Origin: Megaustenia siamemsis
Taxonomy: Eukaryota > Mollusca > Gastropoda > Stylommatophora > Ariophantidae
Direction: 5' to 3'
NCBI GenBank assembly: GCA_032433765.1
Contig: JAVIAB010000124.1
Location: 91,816,845 to 91,880,844, forward strand
Length of the DNA stretch: 64,000 nt
The notes beneath the pieces are model-generated. The model saw only the letters and a program-made list of their open reading frames with translations, ran no database searches and was not told the DNA's origin. Below are positions 39,444 to 53,423 of this stretch, piece by piece; positions within the stretch are counted from its first letter, which is position 1, and each line of letters begins with the position of its first letter. Made by a program: the position numbers and the translations under genes.

Positions 39444-39694
39444 CGGGAGCCGTGATAGCTCAGTGGTTAGTAAACTGGACTACTAAGGACAAGAGGTAGG
39501 ACTCGATCCCAAACCGACGGCTTCCGGTTCACCCAGCCTTTATAGGGTACCGGATTTTGTTCTGGGAAAGTAAAGCGGCACGGGCGTATTACCGACCACA
39601 TTACCCCAAAAATCATGTGCCGAGGGTCTGTAAAATGTATGGTCACTAACACCGTTTGGCGTGACGGTGGTACTTTACTACTACTTTTTTTTTA
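39444..39694 (+). mobile_element. SINE nested in the split SINE
   Basis: Head gggagccgtgatagctcagt, B box region ggactcgatccc, body accgaccacattacccc, 3' end ggcgtgacggtggtactttac and T-rich tail. TSD catttatggctg (39432-39443) and catttaaggctg (39695-39706), one mismatch. The distal gccacttg segment has a short deletion. Confidence 0.88.
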
Positions 39695-39874
39695 CATTTA
39701 AGGCTGGGTGAACCCCGAAGCTGTCAGTTGGGATCGAACCCTACCTCTTGTCCTTTGTAGTCCAGTTCAATAACCACTGAGCTATCTCTGCTCCCTTTCA
39801 GACAGCATGCTTACTTTATTAATTTCTTGGATGAACTTGTCCTGTTTTCAGCTTGGTGTGAATTGAGCCAGTCT

Positions 39875-40297
39875 AGACATATGGATGCGAATCATGGAAA
39901 ATAGGACAACAGACAAGAAAATCACTGGAGTCTGTAGAAATGTGGTTTTACAGAAGAATTTTGAGAGTACCATGGACAGCTAAGTAGAGTAATGAAAAAG
40001 TATTGAAAGAGGTCAAAACTTAAAGAGAACTAATTTCAAATATTAGGAAGAGACAATCATCATTTTTTGCCATGTCATGAGAAGAGAACAACTGGAATAT
40101 GTTGTAACAACTGCAAAAATTGAGGAACGAAGAGATAGAGGGAAGCAAAGAGAAAAAAATTAAAGACAGCTTAAGAGAATGACTTGGCAGAAGGTCAACA
40201 ACAGAAATGATAAATAGCTGCCGTGATCGAAAATTTTGAAGAGACATGATCACCTACGCCAGTAGGCCCGGTACTTGATGTGTGATGATGTGATCTG
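39875..40297 (+). mobile_element. LINE family B 3' fragment
   Basis: Plus-strand copy ending gatcacctacgccagtaggc, ggtacttgatg and a gatgatg tail. The interior (gaatcatggaaaataggaca; agaatttgagagtaccatgg) matches the reverse complement of 48677-49120. Broken by stops. Confidence 0.7.
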
Positions 40298-40299
40298 AA

Positions 40300-41850
40300 G
40301 GACTGGCCATGCATCGCTGAGGATACATGTTTATGGAATCGAGACTTCTAAAGTGTTGCTGTATGGGTTGTATTTGCCTCTGCTTAAAAATGTGTGTGAT
40401 TGTCTCCAGTTGAAAGGACTTGAGTTTAAATGTTTCCATTTGAGTAAGTTATGCAGGCACCACATCCTATCTTGTTTGCTGCTTCATTGACCGAGCTATT
40501 TATGAATACCGGTGTCGAAATAAGTGTGTGTGGTAAGTTAATGAATCATGAAGACTGACATGATTTTTATTTATATCTAGAATTGCTTAATGGGAGGTTA
40601 TTCCTGGAAAATCTAGAATTGTGTTAGATTTCTTTGGGCGGTTGATCTAAAGTTCGAGCGTTAGGGCTTCACATAGATTCTTGTCGTGTTCTAAAACGTC
40701 TTTGAACAACCAATGGATGCACACTTCGTCACAGTTGAAAAGGTACTAAAAGTGTTTATTAACCTTTCCGCTCTCCATGTTCATTACATTACCATCTATA
40801 CAATTACTAAGCTAGGCGGGCTGAAAGAAATAACCAAACGTTTGTGGTGCTTTCAGCCTTTCGGGCATGGGCGGTTGTGGATAAAGTAACGTCATCGGTC
40901 TAAATGTTACATAGATAAAGTCGTGAACAACCTTGGGTGATTTCTGGATTTCCCTTTCAGCCCTCAGACCATAGTAAAGATATAGATGTGTGTGGTTCAG
41001 TACCATAATTTATAACAGAGGCGTACATGTCTGGACAGTTTCTAGGGCTATGTCCTCATCAAAGTCAGTTCTAACCCAATGGGTAAACAGAAAAGGCGTT
41101 ATACAAATAGACTGTACCTACAATACACATTTTTATAAAAAGCATTGTGGTTTAATATAACCAAGAAGACATACACTAGTTAAACGTATCGTTCCTTGCA
41201 AGAAGGCTGGCAAAAACCCCATGTCAACAGTAGCGGTCTCTCTCTATTTGATCAGGTCTAAAACGGTAAATGTTGAAACTTCTCTCTCTCTCTCACGGCC
41301 GTATGTGACATTGGGGATTTATTTAACCTTACCCAGAATACACTTGAAGAGTTCTGTTGAAAAAAGAAAATGATTACTTTAAAAAGCTTTAACCTGAGAA
41401 CATTTGCTTTTAAGTTGGTATAAATGCGCGTTCTTTTATTTATTTTTACATTCCAACATTTTATTTCTCTTTTCTTGAGGTAAAGATAATTATCAAAATA
41501 GACATATATTCAAGTGAAAACACATATGGACATAGTAACTTGACTGTTTCTGTGAATATACATCTCAATTTGTGTGTTATATTCGGGCATATGATTAATT
41601 CATCGTCTTTTAGACCTACTTTTTCCTTTCCTCCTTTTGTTTATGAGTGTTATCGCTTTTTGATAATGAATAACCCAACTGTTTGACAGTAATCATTTCA
41701 AATTGTCCGAACCATTTTATTTATTATTTCTCAGTTTGACATAGCACTGATATTGCTCCAACTCTTTTTCTTATATACTCATTTCAGATTATATCCCTTT
41801 ATCTCATATTCATGATTTTACTTACTCATCCTATCTATCTTCTTCTTTGT
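40300..41850. other. No gene seen
   Basis: Mixed AT-rich sequence with short ORFs and a small (CT)n tract at 41281. Nothing recognisable. Confidence 0.45.
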
Positions 41851-41856
41851 ACCTTT

Positions 41857-42735
41857 CAGCTCCCTGTGGAGCATAGGTCCTCGAGCAAACACTTTCCATG
41901 TCGTTCTGTTTCTTGCCATTCTTTTAATATCATTCCATGTCTTCCCCACCATCTTCATATCTGCTACTATCTGTCTTCTCCAAAAATTCCGTGGTCTTCC
42001 TCTTTGTCTTTTCCCCTGGGGATTCCAACAAAGGGCCTGCTGTGTAATACTTTCAGTTGGCTTCTGCAGTGTGTGTGTCCTATCCAGCGCCAGCGTCTTT
42101 GCTGTATCGCTTTATCCACTGGTATTTGACTGGTACATTTACATAATTCTATGTTAGTTATTTTGTCCTGCCATTTCCATCCTTTTATGCTGCGTAAGCA
42201 TACATTAATGAAAGTATTTATCTTCATGATTGTAAATTTTCTTGTTCTCCATGTTTCACAGTCATATAATAGGACTGACTTAATATTGGAGTTGAACATT
42301 TGTATTTCCTATCTAATTTTGACGATGTGTGTCCCCCCCCCCCCCAACCCCTCCCCTTTTTGCTGTTAAAGAACTAGTTTGGCTTTGGTAGGAGAGTTTT
42401 ATATCGAACACTCACTGTATTTGTAGAAAAATTGATTTGTATATTGCTCTTTTTGCTTCCGTGGTTATTGCTTTGTTTTTCAATAGTGTTGATACTTGGC
42501 CTCTAACTTGGCATGCTTTGTTACACCTTATATCTATCTCGGTCTCTTGGTTATTGTCTTGTGTTAACGTGCTACCAGATATTTAAAATTGTCTACTTGC
42601 TTCAAAGTTGTATTATCTATTATGATGTTTAGTTTTTCTTTCTTTCTCGCTATTGCCATTACTTCGGTTTTGCTTATGTTGATATTCATGTTGTATTGTT
42701 TACAAGTGTTGTTTAGCTTATTGATATATATATAT
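41857..42735 (-). mobile_element. LINE family C fragment with RT remnants
   Basis: 3' terminus cagctccctgtggagcatag at 41857. The minus frame at 41967-42299 reads VLLYDCETWRTRKFTIMKIN, then CLRSIKGWKW, QDKITN and RRWRWIGHT, the segment after the RT palm in non-LTR ORF2. Further upstream, 42564-42730 gives MNINISKTEVMAIARK and VDNFKYL, the thumb-side K-T-E-V / F-K-Y-L region. Frames are interrupted and a C-run sits at 42332-42345. Confidence 0.75.
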
Positions 42736-42799
42736 ATATAAAGAAACGTATCACTTAAAAAGAAAATAAAAACGAAGTACTGCACCTCTGTTTCCGTAT

Positions 42800-43276
42800 T
42801 TGTTCTGTTGACATAAAAAAGGGCGACAAGAAAAACAGATCATACCTTTTACTTAATTGCTGGTTATGTTCACATAAAAAATTATATAACATTAAAAACA
42901 GGCGATTGCTTATTTAATTTTAAGTTAGCTTCAAAGATATCTGTGAGTAGTGAGACTTATCAGTGAGCAGAATTCATTCATGGAAGGTAGGTCAGAACTA
43001 CTAGATAACAGTATCATAGAAATGATTCGATCGACTATGTACTCCTTTACTTTATAATCAATTCGGGTCAGAGATTAGAGGAACCAATACGTTTACTTAG
43101 AGCAACAAAACTGTAATCATAGACAGATCGATGACAATAAAACTAGTCACTATAGCTGAAGTAGACCACCGACGGTACTCCAAGTACTCAGCGACCTAAC
43201 CTACTGAAGATTAAACAGTCAGTAGATTGTACATCTATATATGATGCATCGTCTTAACTATTCGTCACTTGTATAA
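42800..43276. other. No gene seen
   Basis: AT-rich spacer between two LINE fragments. Confidence 0.4.
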
Positions 43277-44475
43277 TATATATATCAAAAACCTTTTGTA
43301 CTTAACTTCATCGACTTCAAAAAAGCATTTGATAGTATTCATAGAGATTCTTTGTGGAAAATTCTGAAGCAATATGGTTTACCATCAAAAATCATAAACA
43401 TTATCAAAGACATGTATGATGGTTACACATGTGCAGTTCGAACAGAGGAAGGACTGAGCGAATGTTTCCCAATAGAAACTGGGGTTAAACAAGGATGTAT
43501 TTTATCGCCCTTGTTATTTGGAATTGTTATGGACTTCATAATGAAGAAATGCTGCACTGGTAATAAAGGCATCGAATGGATACAAGGAGACCATTTGGAG
43601 GACCTCGACTTTGCTGATGACATAGTTCTCATCAGCAGTCAGATAAAAACGATGCAGGAAAACACAAATGAACTATCATCAATAGCCAGCAAAATTGGGC
43701 TTGAGGTCAATCATGAAAAGACTAAAGTCATGAAAAGTTTAATTCCAACAAGTGACAAAATATACATGGAAAACAAACCAGTAGAAGAGATCGATCACTT
43801 TATCTATCTTGGAAGTCACATTGATCGAGAAGGGGATACGAGCAAAGAAATTAGAATCAGACTGGCTAAAGCAGCAATGTCTTTCAGAAGCCTTGAAAAG
43901 TTGTGGAAATCAAAACTCATTAGCACAAACACAAAACTTAGGCTATTCAAATCAAATGTACTATCAACCCTTACGTATGCGTGTGAAAGCTGGAAAACAA
44001 CAAGAGATATAGAAACAAAGTTGAACGCATTCGAAAATAAATGTCTAAGGAAAATACTTGGTATAGAATGGAACGAATTCAAAACAAACGAGGAAATTAG
44101 AGAAATCGCCAATCAACCACTAATATCTTCAGTAATAAAGAAAAGACGATGGTCATACGTTGGACATGTGATGAGAAGAGATAATAATCGAATAGCAAAG
44201 CAAGCCCTCATATGGGAAACAACAGGTAAAAGAAAAAGAGGAAGACCCAGGGAGACACTGAGAAGAACATTGATGAGAGAGGCAAGAGCAGCAGGAATCG
44301 GCTCCCTCAATGAGATAGAACTGCTTGCACAGAACAGAGACAGATGGCGAGATTTGATAAAATATCTTTAAAAGAAAACTGCTAGAACAAAAATTCATAT
44401 AGGAGAAGGTGTATCTTGGTCTACGCCCTATGGGCCGGTTACGGCTCGAAAGGTCAATAGAATAGAATAATATAT
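43277..44475 (+). mobile_element. 5'-truncated LINE with the longest RT domain in the window
   Basis: One open frame to the stop at 44371, open upstream of the 43352 start codon to 43277. Motifs in order: FIDFKKAFDSIHRDSLW (start of RT palm), GVKQGCILSPLLF, LEDLDFADDIVLIS (catalytic F-A-D-D), GLEVNHEKTKVM, FIYLGSHI, then LTYACESWKT, CLRKILGIEW, RRWSYVGHVMRRDNN and GKRKRGRPRETLRRT. The endonuclease and N-terminal fingers are missing. The 3' tail ends near a repeated gaata motif at 44455-44470. It lies outside the receptor genes. The frame is intact, so it is relatively young; the clade is not decided. Confidence 0.88.
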
Positions 44476-44479
44476 ATGA

Positions 44480-44730
44480 TTTCCATTTAATGCTTCAAAC
44501 ATTGTTCAATCTTCAGCTGGTGGAGTTGTGTTTGTGCCAAATAGTATGAGAGATGTTGAACCTAAATGTGAGCATAATCTTTGTAGCATGACTCAGATAA
44601 AGCAGCATTCTTTATTCTTCTTATGCCTTCTTCTTTTCATCTTCATTTGCCTTTCAGCGTCGAAGAGGCATATAATGTGCCGTCTTTTGCTCTTATGTTC
44701 GTCTCCGTTGCTGTTGTGTTTCCTAGTGCT
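44480..44730. other. No gene seen
   Basis: Short spacer with T-rich sequence. The 77-aa plus-strand frame is unrecognised. Confidence 0.35.
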
Positions 44731-44732
44731 TC

Positions 44733-44965
44733 TAATATTTCGTCAATCCTTTTTTTTGTGATCGACCCTTGAGTCTGGTGTTCTCGCAACGTTTATTGAG
44801 GGCTCGTTGTGTTGTGTTTTGATCGTTCTGCCTTGTCACGTGGCCGCACCAATTTATTTGTTGTTTCTTTATATATTTTATGGCGGGGGCTATTCCTAGT
44901 TTTTTTCTCAGATCTTCATTTCTGATCTTGACTCTCAGGCTGTTTTCTATCATTCGTCTAACACT
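44733..44965 (-). mobile_element. LINE fragment (family D)
   Basis: The minus frame reads SLRVKIRNEDLRKKLGIAPA, YIKKQQINWCGHVTRQN and a truncated basic end: the RT C-terminal region of another LINE family. It is the closest relative in the window of the scrap captured by the palindromic element. Confidence 0.65.
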
Positions 44966-45289
44966 TCATCTCAACCTTGATATTCAAACTCGAGAACAGT
45001 TCTAGTAACATTAAATGACAGGAGCAAGGAATGCAATACGTTTTATTACACTAGGCAGGTTACACAATATGAATGTGAGGGCGCTAGTGCTTCTGCTGGC
45101 TAATAATATCTTCCCGAACTCAGATAATCAACAACTTGTTTAATTTGTGTTAAACTCATTAAACTTGAGACAGTTAGCGTTTGGTATTACCCCAACACAA
45201 AGTCGTCGATATACCAAGCGTGTAACACCCCCGATAAAGTGCTTTAAATATGAATGGTGAAGTATAGCTTTTCATAGCTTGAATATGTT

Positions 45290-48200
45290 TTACTTTTTCT
45301 CTCGAAACAATTTTAAAAATGTTTCCCTATATTTACTGCTCATGTGATAGTAAATAAAAATATTCACCGACGAATTCGTACTTTCCATTACGTACGCAAG
45401 GCCACACATTAACAGCGATACTTTTAAGTGAGATCCATTAACCGACATGGATGGAATAAAAGCGATAGCTAACATTATGACGCTAATTGGTACAAAACAA
45501 ACAATAAACAAAGTAGAAATCATCACAACCATTTTAGCTACGTTTCGGTTTCTGCTGGAAACTCTGTCAGCCTCGGACTGTTGTGTTGCCTTCACTCTCC
45601 ATCTCGTTTTGTTACGTAATTGAATGACGAGTACTATCGTGCAGACAACAATGATGAAAAATGCTGCAAAGGGAATGCAAAAGTTGTTGATTGTGAATGT
45701 AATCATTTCTACGTTTTCCCGATATTTTGTGGAAACAAGACCAATGACAGTTTTGTTTTTTAATGGAGAAAATTTCATGTCCAGCTTGTTGACAGCGTAC
45801 ACTGGAGCGCCGCTACAGAGGAAAATAATAAATACACAGGCTGTGATCACAGTTGCTCGCCTTTGTGTAATGAGACTTTTTATCTGTAAAATTGAAAGCA
45901 AAAAGTAGTGGTTGTATAAAATGTGACTATTTAATAGATATGTAAACAGTTGTATTATATAGCTCAGATACAGGATGCTAAATATACACAAAAAGTTCAG
46001 TTTAACCGTCTATCATATTTATCGCACAACAGACAAAACACTAGTGCTCAGATCCCCATCTCAGCACGTTCCCTAGTAAAAAAAAAAGCGTCCCGTACCT
46101 TAACGAATGCAATGAAGATGGTTTCACCTCAGATGCATGAACTCCGTAGCACCTGCGACGGTGACCCAACCTCTTTAGTCGCCTCTTACGACATTCGTGA
46201 TAGGTGACAATCGCTCCATTCTTTTCTCCCATGAGAGAGCCGCGATAGCTCAGTGGTTAATGAACTGGACTACAAAGGACAAGAGGTAGGGTTCGATCCC
46301 AATCGACGACTTCCGGGTTGACCCAGCGTTAAATGGGTACCGGATTTTTTCTGGAAAAGTAAAGAGGCACGGGCGTAATACCGACCACATTGCCCCAAAA
46401 ATCATGTGCCGAAGGTCTGTAAAATTTATGGTCACTAACACCATATTCCCTATACGCCACTTGGCGTGATGGAGCTCTTTACTTCTTTTACTTTTTTTTC
46501 TCCCCTGACTGAGGTCAGGAGTCATGTTTCTTACGAGGTTACATTTCTTTTTTAAATCACAAACATGTGTAACCAATTTGTAATCTGAACATGAGATAAT
46601 ATGACAGGTTATAAATACAAATATAAAGGAAAGGATAAAGCAAGAGTATATCGAGCAATATATTCTTCCTCTTACTTTCAGCTCCGTGTGGAACATAGAT
46701 CATCAACAGACACTTTCAGCTCCGTGTGGAACATAGATCTTCAACAAACACTTTCAGCTCCGTGTGGAACATGGATCTTCAACAAACACTTTTAGCTCCG
46801 TGTCGAACATAGATCTGCGACAAACACTTTCCATAAAGCCGTTCTGTTACTTGCAATTCTTTTAATCTCATGTCTTCCACATCCTGTACATCTCTGTGTA
46901 CACCTCTCTTATCCATGAATATTATGGTCTTCCTCTTTGTCTCCTCCCCTGGGGATTTCAGAAAAGGGTTTCTCGTGTCACACTCACAGTTGGCCTTCGC
47001 AGAGTGTGTCCTATCCAGCGCCATCGTCTTCGTTGTATTTCTTTGGCCACTGGTACTAGACTAGTAATTTCCCATGGTTTTACGTTAGTGATTTTGCCCT
47101 GCCCTTTTCATCCTTTTATTCTTTGCAAGAATCCATTACAGCTGTACTTTCTGGATTGACACTTTTGTTGTTCTCCGTGTATCATAGCCATATAATACAC
47201 CTGATATAAAGTTGCAGTTGAAAAAATGTTTTTTTTTTCCGCATTTAATCTGATTTATTTGAATTTCCATGTGTTTCCTAGTGCAATGAAGGTTCCTCTT
47301 GCTTTGTGTTTCCTTATTTTTTTTTATCATTATCACTTTATCCTTCATTGTCTGTATTAAGGTCTAGATATACATAAGGTTTTATGTCTAGTAGAGGTAT
47401 TTCTCAAATTGTTATTTGATTACTGCCAACTTCAATTATTATCATGATTTTGGTCTTATCTCTGTTTATTTTCAGTTTTATCTGCTGTGATCCCTTTTTA
47501 ATTATATCAAAAGATTCAAATTAATTTACACACTTGAGCGATTGATTATCCATTGAAAATGAAGATAGATTGGAGACAAAATAAGCAAATGTGATGTCAG
47601 CATAACAAGACAGTAGGCCTACAAGGAAGGACCATGAGTAGATGGAAATGTTAAACCATGTCAACTCTGAAAAACATTGACTGGAGAGAAGTAGACAAAA
47701 TGTCCCTGAATATTAATGGATTGAGAAGCGTTATTCATTTTCTACGCTCCAAAAAGAGGTCTTAATGGCTTTGATTGATGGGTAATTTGGTAAGCATTAT
47801 TTATATCATGGGCAAAATACGAAACAATTTTGTTTACATTTCTATGATTTCATTTAATTAAGCTAAAATACAAATAAGACATATAATACGCAGATAATAC
47901 AATAAGCACATCTAATAAATAATCATATTTAATTCCTTAATACTTGTCTTTATTTATTTGCTTGTTTCAGTAACATTATCACTATATTGAAATACTGGTC
48001 TATAGCACCTAGATCTCCTTCGTGATAACAAAGAATCTCCCAGTGCACGAGCTTGAGCTCCGGTCAATCATCGACGCGAGGAAGAAAACCGGTTAATTCT
48101 TGTTATTGATGCTAGAAACCATTATTTCTCCCTTTTCAAATTTTTCTTTTGTCATTTGTCAAATATGTTTTTCCGTTCACACTCAGTCTACATGTTATCG

Positions 48201-51200
48201 CCCGGCTCCTGTAAAACTAGGTAGTCGATCTAACTAAACTTGAGATCAGGTTATGAAAAGCATAATCTTTCTAAACATGTTTTGAACCAGGCCCTTCTAA
48301 TTGTAAGGCCAACACTTTAACATCAGCATTGCTAGAATATCCAATAATATGTGTGTATGTACTTCTCATAATAATCCTACTGGCGTATGATAAATATATT
48401 CCTAGTGATTATTTGGATGATGTTGTTCGTAGCTCACAGGACCATTCATAAAAACCATGCCGCTTAAAAAATCAGGGTCCCTAATTGAGCCCCATGTATT
48501 CAGTCATGTATTCAGTCACGTATTCAATCATGTATTCTACTCTCTGCTCAGCATTTTGTTGCAGTTTGAAGTTGAACCAAATTCCAAATATTAAGAGAGA
48601 TCATTGTTTACATTTTTTTTTTTAATCTGATCTCAACCTGGGACATTTACTAAAACACCTCACTGTACAGGAGTCTCATCATCATCATCAAGTACTGGGC
48701 CTAATGGCGTAGGTGATCATGTCTCTCCACAACTTTCGATCTCGGCAGCTATTTATCATTTCTGTTGTCCACCTTCTGCCAAGCCATTCTCTTAAGCTGC
48801 CTGTTATTTTTTTCTCTTTTTGCTTCCCTCTATCTCTTCGTCCCTCAGTTTTTTTCCAGTTGTTACAATATATTCCAGTTGTTCTCTTCTCATTACATGG
48901 CCAAAAAATTATGATTGTTTCTTCCTAATATTGGAAATTAGCTCTCTTTTTGTTTTAACCTCTCTCAGAACATCTTCATTACTCTTTTTAGCTGTCCATG
49001 GTACTCTCAACATTCTTCTGTAAAACCATATTTTTACAGACTCCAGTGATTGCTTGTCTGTTATCCTATTTTCCATGATTCGCATCCATATGTTAAGACT
49101 GGCTCTACATAACATTTAAGAATACAGGAGTAGCCGCCCATTAAATCATTGTTTAATACTAGTGAGTTTTGTTTTAATGTTACTCCATATTACTTGCGCT
49201 ACAATTGTATGGGTATACTTTAGAGACTATTTTGAAAAAAGTTTACAACAAAGGCTTTTCGCTCTATGACATGTACTTTTAGTATAACTTCGAGTGAAAA
49301 TCTTCTTTTTCTGCATCCTACTTGCTCCTCTTGTATACCTTTATCTGCATATTTGTTATGTGGTTCTTACTATCTTAAACAATAATTTAGAGACGTTTGA
49401 TAGAAGCTAATACCCGTGGTACAGTACAACTCTTTGATCTGTACTTTATTTCTGACCTTTTCTGCAAGTTTCTGGCGGCGGATATAATGCTCCTACATAA
49501 CTCTCGAGTAGACAATCACTGCTGGACACTACTTAGTCAAACAGCACTCACTGCTGTTCATCAGAGCTGCAAGAATGAAATCGCGGTTCGTATCTCCATA
49601 GGTCGAAAATTTTGGGTTTTTTTTCATTATTGGTGGCGGCGGGGCGAATTAAAGACTCAGACCAGAACAATTCGTTGCGACTGCACAGTCAGAACCAGCA
49701 GCCACTATTCTCCAGTCCCATATGTCCTAAAGGCAGATCCCATAAATGGATCAATGTTGTAAACATAGTATAACTCTGCAAGAAGTCTGGAATATGTAAA
49801 TATAAACTTTAGCTGGAGGAGAAGTAAAAAAAAAAAGTAAAGTATCCCCGTCACGCCAAGTGGCGTAAAGGGAAATATGGTGTTAGTGACCATATATTTT
49901 ACAGACCTTCAGCACATGATTTTTGGGTAATGTGGTCGGTATTACGCCCGTGCTGCTTTATTTTCCCAGAAAAAAAATATGGTACCCATTTAAGGCTGGG
50001 TGAACCCGGAAGTCGTCGTTGGGATCGAACCCTACCCCTTGTCCTTTGTAGTCCAGTTCACTAACCACTGAGCTATCGCGGTTCCCTGGAGGAGACGTAG
50101 TGAAGATAAATTGTCGTATGGCTGTACGTCGGTACTAGGATAAGGGTCCTTATGTCTATCGACCCTGGAAGATCGGCGTGTAAAGCTTCGTCTGATTCAG
50201 GTATCCTGTAAAGCTTAGAAATTTTGAAACAAAACAATGCCGAAGGAAATAGTAAACAATGTAAGTGGACAATCACATACGAGTGAATCTGTGAAGCAAA
50301 CTAAAGTCATACATAAGTTGAACATAGTGGTAATCATGCAAATTAAACCACTTGATGATGTCGTGCAGAAAGTAACATCATTATCATCATCATCATCATC
50401 AAGTACCATGCCTGCTGGCGTAGGTGATCATATCTCTTCACAACTTTTGATCTCAGCAGTTATTTATTACTTATGTTACTGACCTTCTGCCATGTCATTC
50501 TCTTACGCTGCCTGGTATCTTTTCTCCTGGCTTCTCTCTATCTTTTTGTCCCTTAACTTTCCCAGTTGTCATAATATATTCTAACTGTTCCCTTCTCATT
50601 ATATGACCACAAAATAATGATTGTTTCTTCATAATATTGGAAATTTGCTCTCTCTTTGCGTTGGCCTCTTTCAGAACGCTTTCATTACTCTTCTTAGCTG
50701 GCCGTGGTCTTCTCATAATTTTCCTGTAACACCACATTTCTACAGCCTCCAGTGACTTTCTTTTCTGTTGTCCTATTGTCCATGATTCACATCCATATGT
50801 TAAGACTGGTTGTACATAACATTTAAAAACTCTTCTTCTTGTATCAATTGTCAAAAGAGGACTGCATAGTATATTCCTTTTTCTTTTTTATTGAAAGCTG
50901 CTTTTGCAGGAAGTAACATATATTCCAAAAACACAGACAAGTTTACCTTTAAAGGAGCGGTTATACACAAACATCTCTCCAGTGTAATTATGGCTGTGAT
51001 ACAACTACTGACTCGAGTAAATGAGAAATGTACCATTACTGAAGTAATATAGGCTACTTCATTGGGATCGAAAGGCAAATCAAGTGAAGTGAACGAAGCC
51101 GTGATAGAGAAACATGTCCAAATCATGGTAATCAGACTGCCAAGATCCGATGCTGTCAAACCTGAAAGAAAATGTCTAATGTTGAGTGTTACTTGCATCG

Positions 51201-53379
51201 TTTTTTATCAATTAATAGTTGTGGGTCCCATGTATTGTAGAAACTAACTCATGGAACAATTGCATTAATCCTCATTGTGATGTTCAGCTTGTAATGTAAG
51301 ATTTGATTTCTTGTAATTTAACTCGATATCGTCTGTCAATTCTGCCAATTAGTTACCAGTCGTATCAAAACTGACTTTATTTGTTGCAGTTCTTCAATCC
51401 ACGTTGGGAGATGGGAGGACCAATTGTGTTTATTATGTAGTGTGAGGTGGGTTAGAATTTGGGAGTTGTATCGCTATAGACCGTCTCTCTTAGTTGCGTC
51501 GATTGTGAAGTTATTCTATTCTGTCGTCTGTCTTACCTCATTGGTAACGGTTTATTATTAATGTGTACGTTAAATCGTATAATAATTTACAAGAAAGTAT
51601 GTAACGCAAATCAATAAGCTTAGACATTTTCTTTTTTTCTCTTTACATGACTACATTGACTAGTTTTCGTGTGTGTCTGACTGCGGTAAATGAAGTTTGT
51701 TAAGTCTTCTGAATCAATAGAGCCAGGTTGTATACAGAAGCAATTGTAGCCTATTCCTGTTAATCTAGGTGTATGCCTTACAACTCACAATCTTCATTTC
51801 TTTCTTTCTTATCATTGATTCTATATTTCTTTCATATTCTGATGCACCCTTACTTGATATTATACATTTGCTTCCGGCTTCAATTTTGGCGAGATGTTAT
51901 CATCATCATCACCATCATCATGTGCCATACCGGTTGGCGTGGGCGATCATGTCCTTCCACAATCTTCTATCCACTGTGCATCGTATCATTTATGTTATTG
52001 ACTGTTTTCCATGCCATGACCCAAAGCTATCTAATATTTTCTCTCTTTGTCGTCCGCAGTCTCTCTTGACCTGTATTCTGCCAGTTGTAATCAAGTATTC
52101 CAGCTTTCCTCTTCTCAAGTCGTTCCCTAAAAATGTTGATTGTTTCTTTATGATGTATTTAATTGCTACATTTTAGTATTGGCCACTTTGAGAATGTCGT
52201 CATTGGTATTTTTAGATGTCCATTGAGCATTCAACATTCGTCTGAAAAAAAATCCTATCTCTGTGGCCTCTAACCTTTTTTTCATTTGTTTCTCTACTGT
52301 CTATGATTCGCTTCCATAGGTTTGATTTGGCTCTATATAGCACCGACGAATGATATTTTTTCACTTCTTTTAATATAGATTTGATGCATATGACGAGTTT
52401 CGTTTTCTGAAATGCTATTGTGGCCTCATCTATTCTGCTTTTTATTTATGTGATGCAACATAAATAATTTGCGATATGCGGATGACACAGTCTTAATATC
52501 AGAGACAAGAGAATTAACTACATGAGATGATAACTGGCAGACTAGCAGACTTCGACAACCTCCTACATTTCTCTCTATCGCAAGTTATTCTTTGGGACTC
52601 TGCAAAGTCGAGGCCTGTTCGTTCTATGATGTTATGGAGATCTCAAAGGTATAAATATATAATGTATATTTATGTTTTAAATATATTTATTATATACATA
52701 TATATATATTTTTTTGTTTCTGCAAAGCCATATTTCTATAGAATCCAGTGATTTTCCTGTCTGTTGTCCTGTTGTTCATGATTCACATCCATATGTTACG
52801 ACTGACTATACATAACATTTAGGAACACTTTTTCTTCTTTCTACTGTCAAAAATGGATTTCACAGAATCTCCCTAATTTTTGGGGAAGCTGCTTTTGCCT
52901 TAGCCATTATGCATCTCACCTCTGTTGTACATCTACCATCTGAGCTTAACATTGTTCTCAGATATTTAAATTCATTTACCTGTTTTAATATTGTTCCACT
53001 TGTCTTTATTGTGCATTGCGGTGATGTCTTTTTCTTTGTTGCTACCATTACTTCTGTCTTTTTGCTATTAAGGCTGAGTCCTTTATTTTTGCTTTCTTTC
53101 ACTATAATGTCCAACATTTCTTGTAACTTATTTTCACTCTTAGCGATTAAAACTTTAACATCAGCATAGCTTATATTGTTTATATTATGACCTCCAATTG
53201 TTACTCCAGGCATGCACCTTATGGATCTTAAAAGAATCACTATAAATATATTGAGTAAATCTGGTGAAAGCACGTAAATTTGCCTAACAATCTGTTTTAT
53301 TTGTTGAAACATTCCCAATTGATATAGATTTCTTATGGCTGATGTTTGTTGCCATTTTATGTACTTTATTATTCTTAGA

Positions 53380-53423
<44 letters not shown>

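Larger units (their letters stand above)
30094..39806 (-). mobile_element. Host SINE split by two nested insertions
   Basis: A minus-strand SINE lies in three pieces: 30105-30223 (3' end and body), 39387-39443 (middle) and 39707-39795 (tRNA-like head, ending gctatctctgctccc). The outermost flanks are an 11-bp direct repeat, tttcagacagc, at 30094-30104 and 39796-39806. The first break holds the 9157-bp palindromic element, the second a plus-strand SINE. Each break has its own target-site duplication, so the original locus can be read without ambiguity. Confidence 0.9.

Noticed and set aside
52860..53318. Functional reverse transcriptase
   Set aside because: The second catalytic Asp is missing (YADV) and both ends are truncated.
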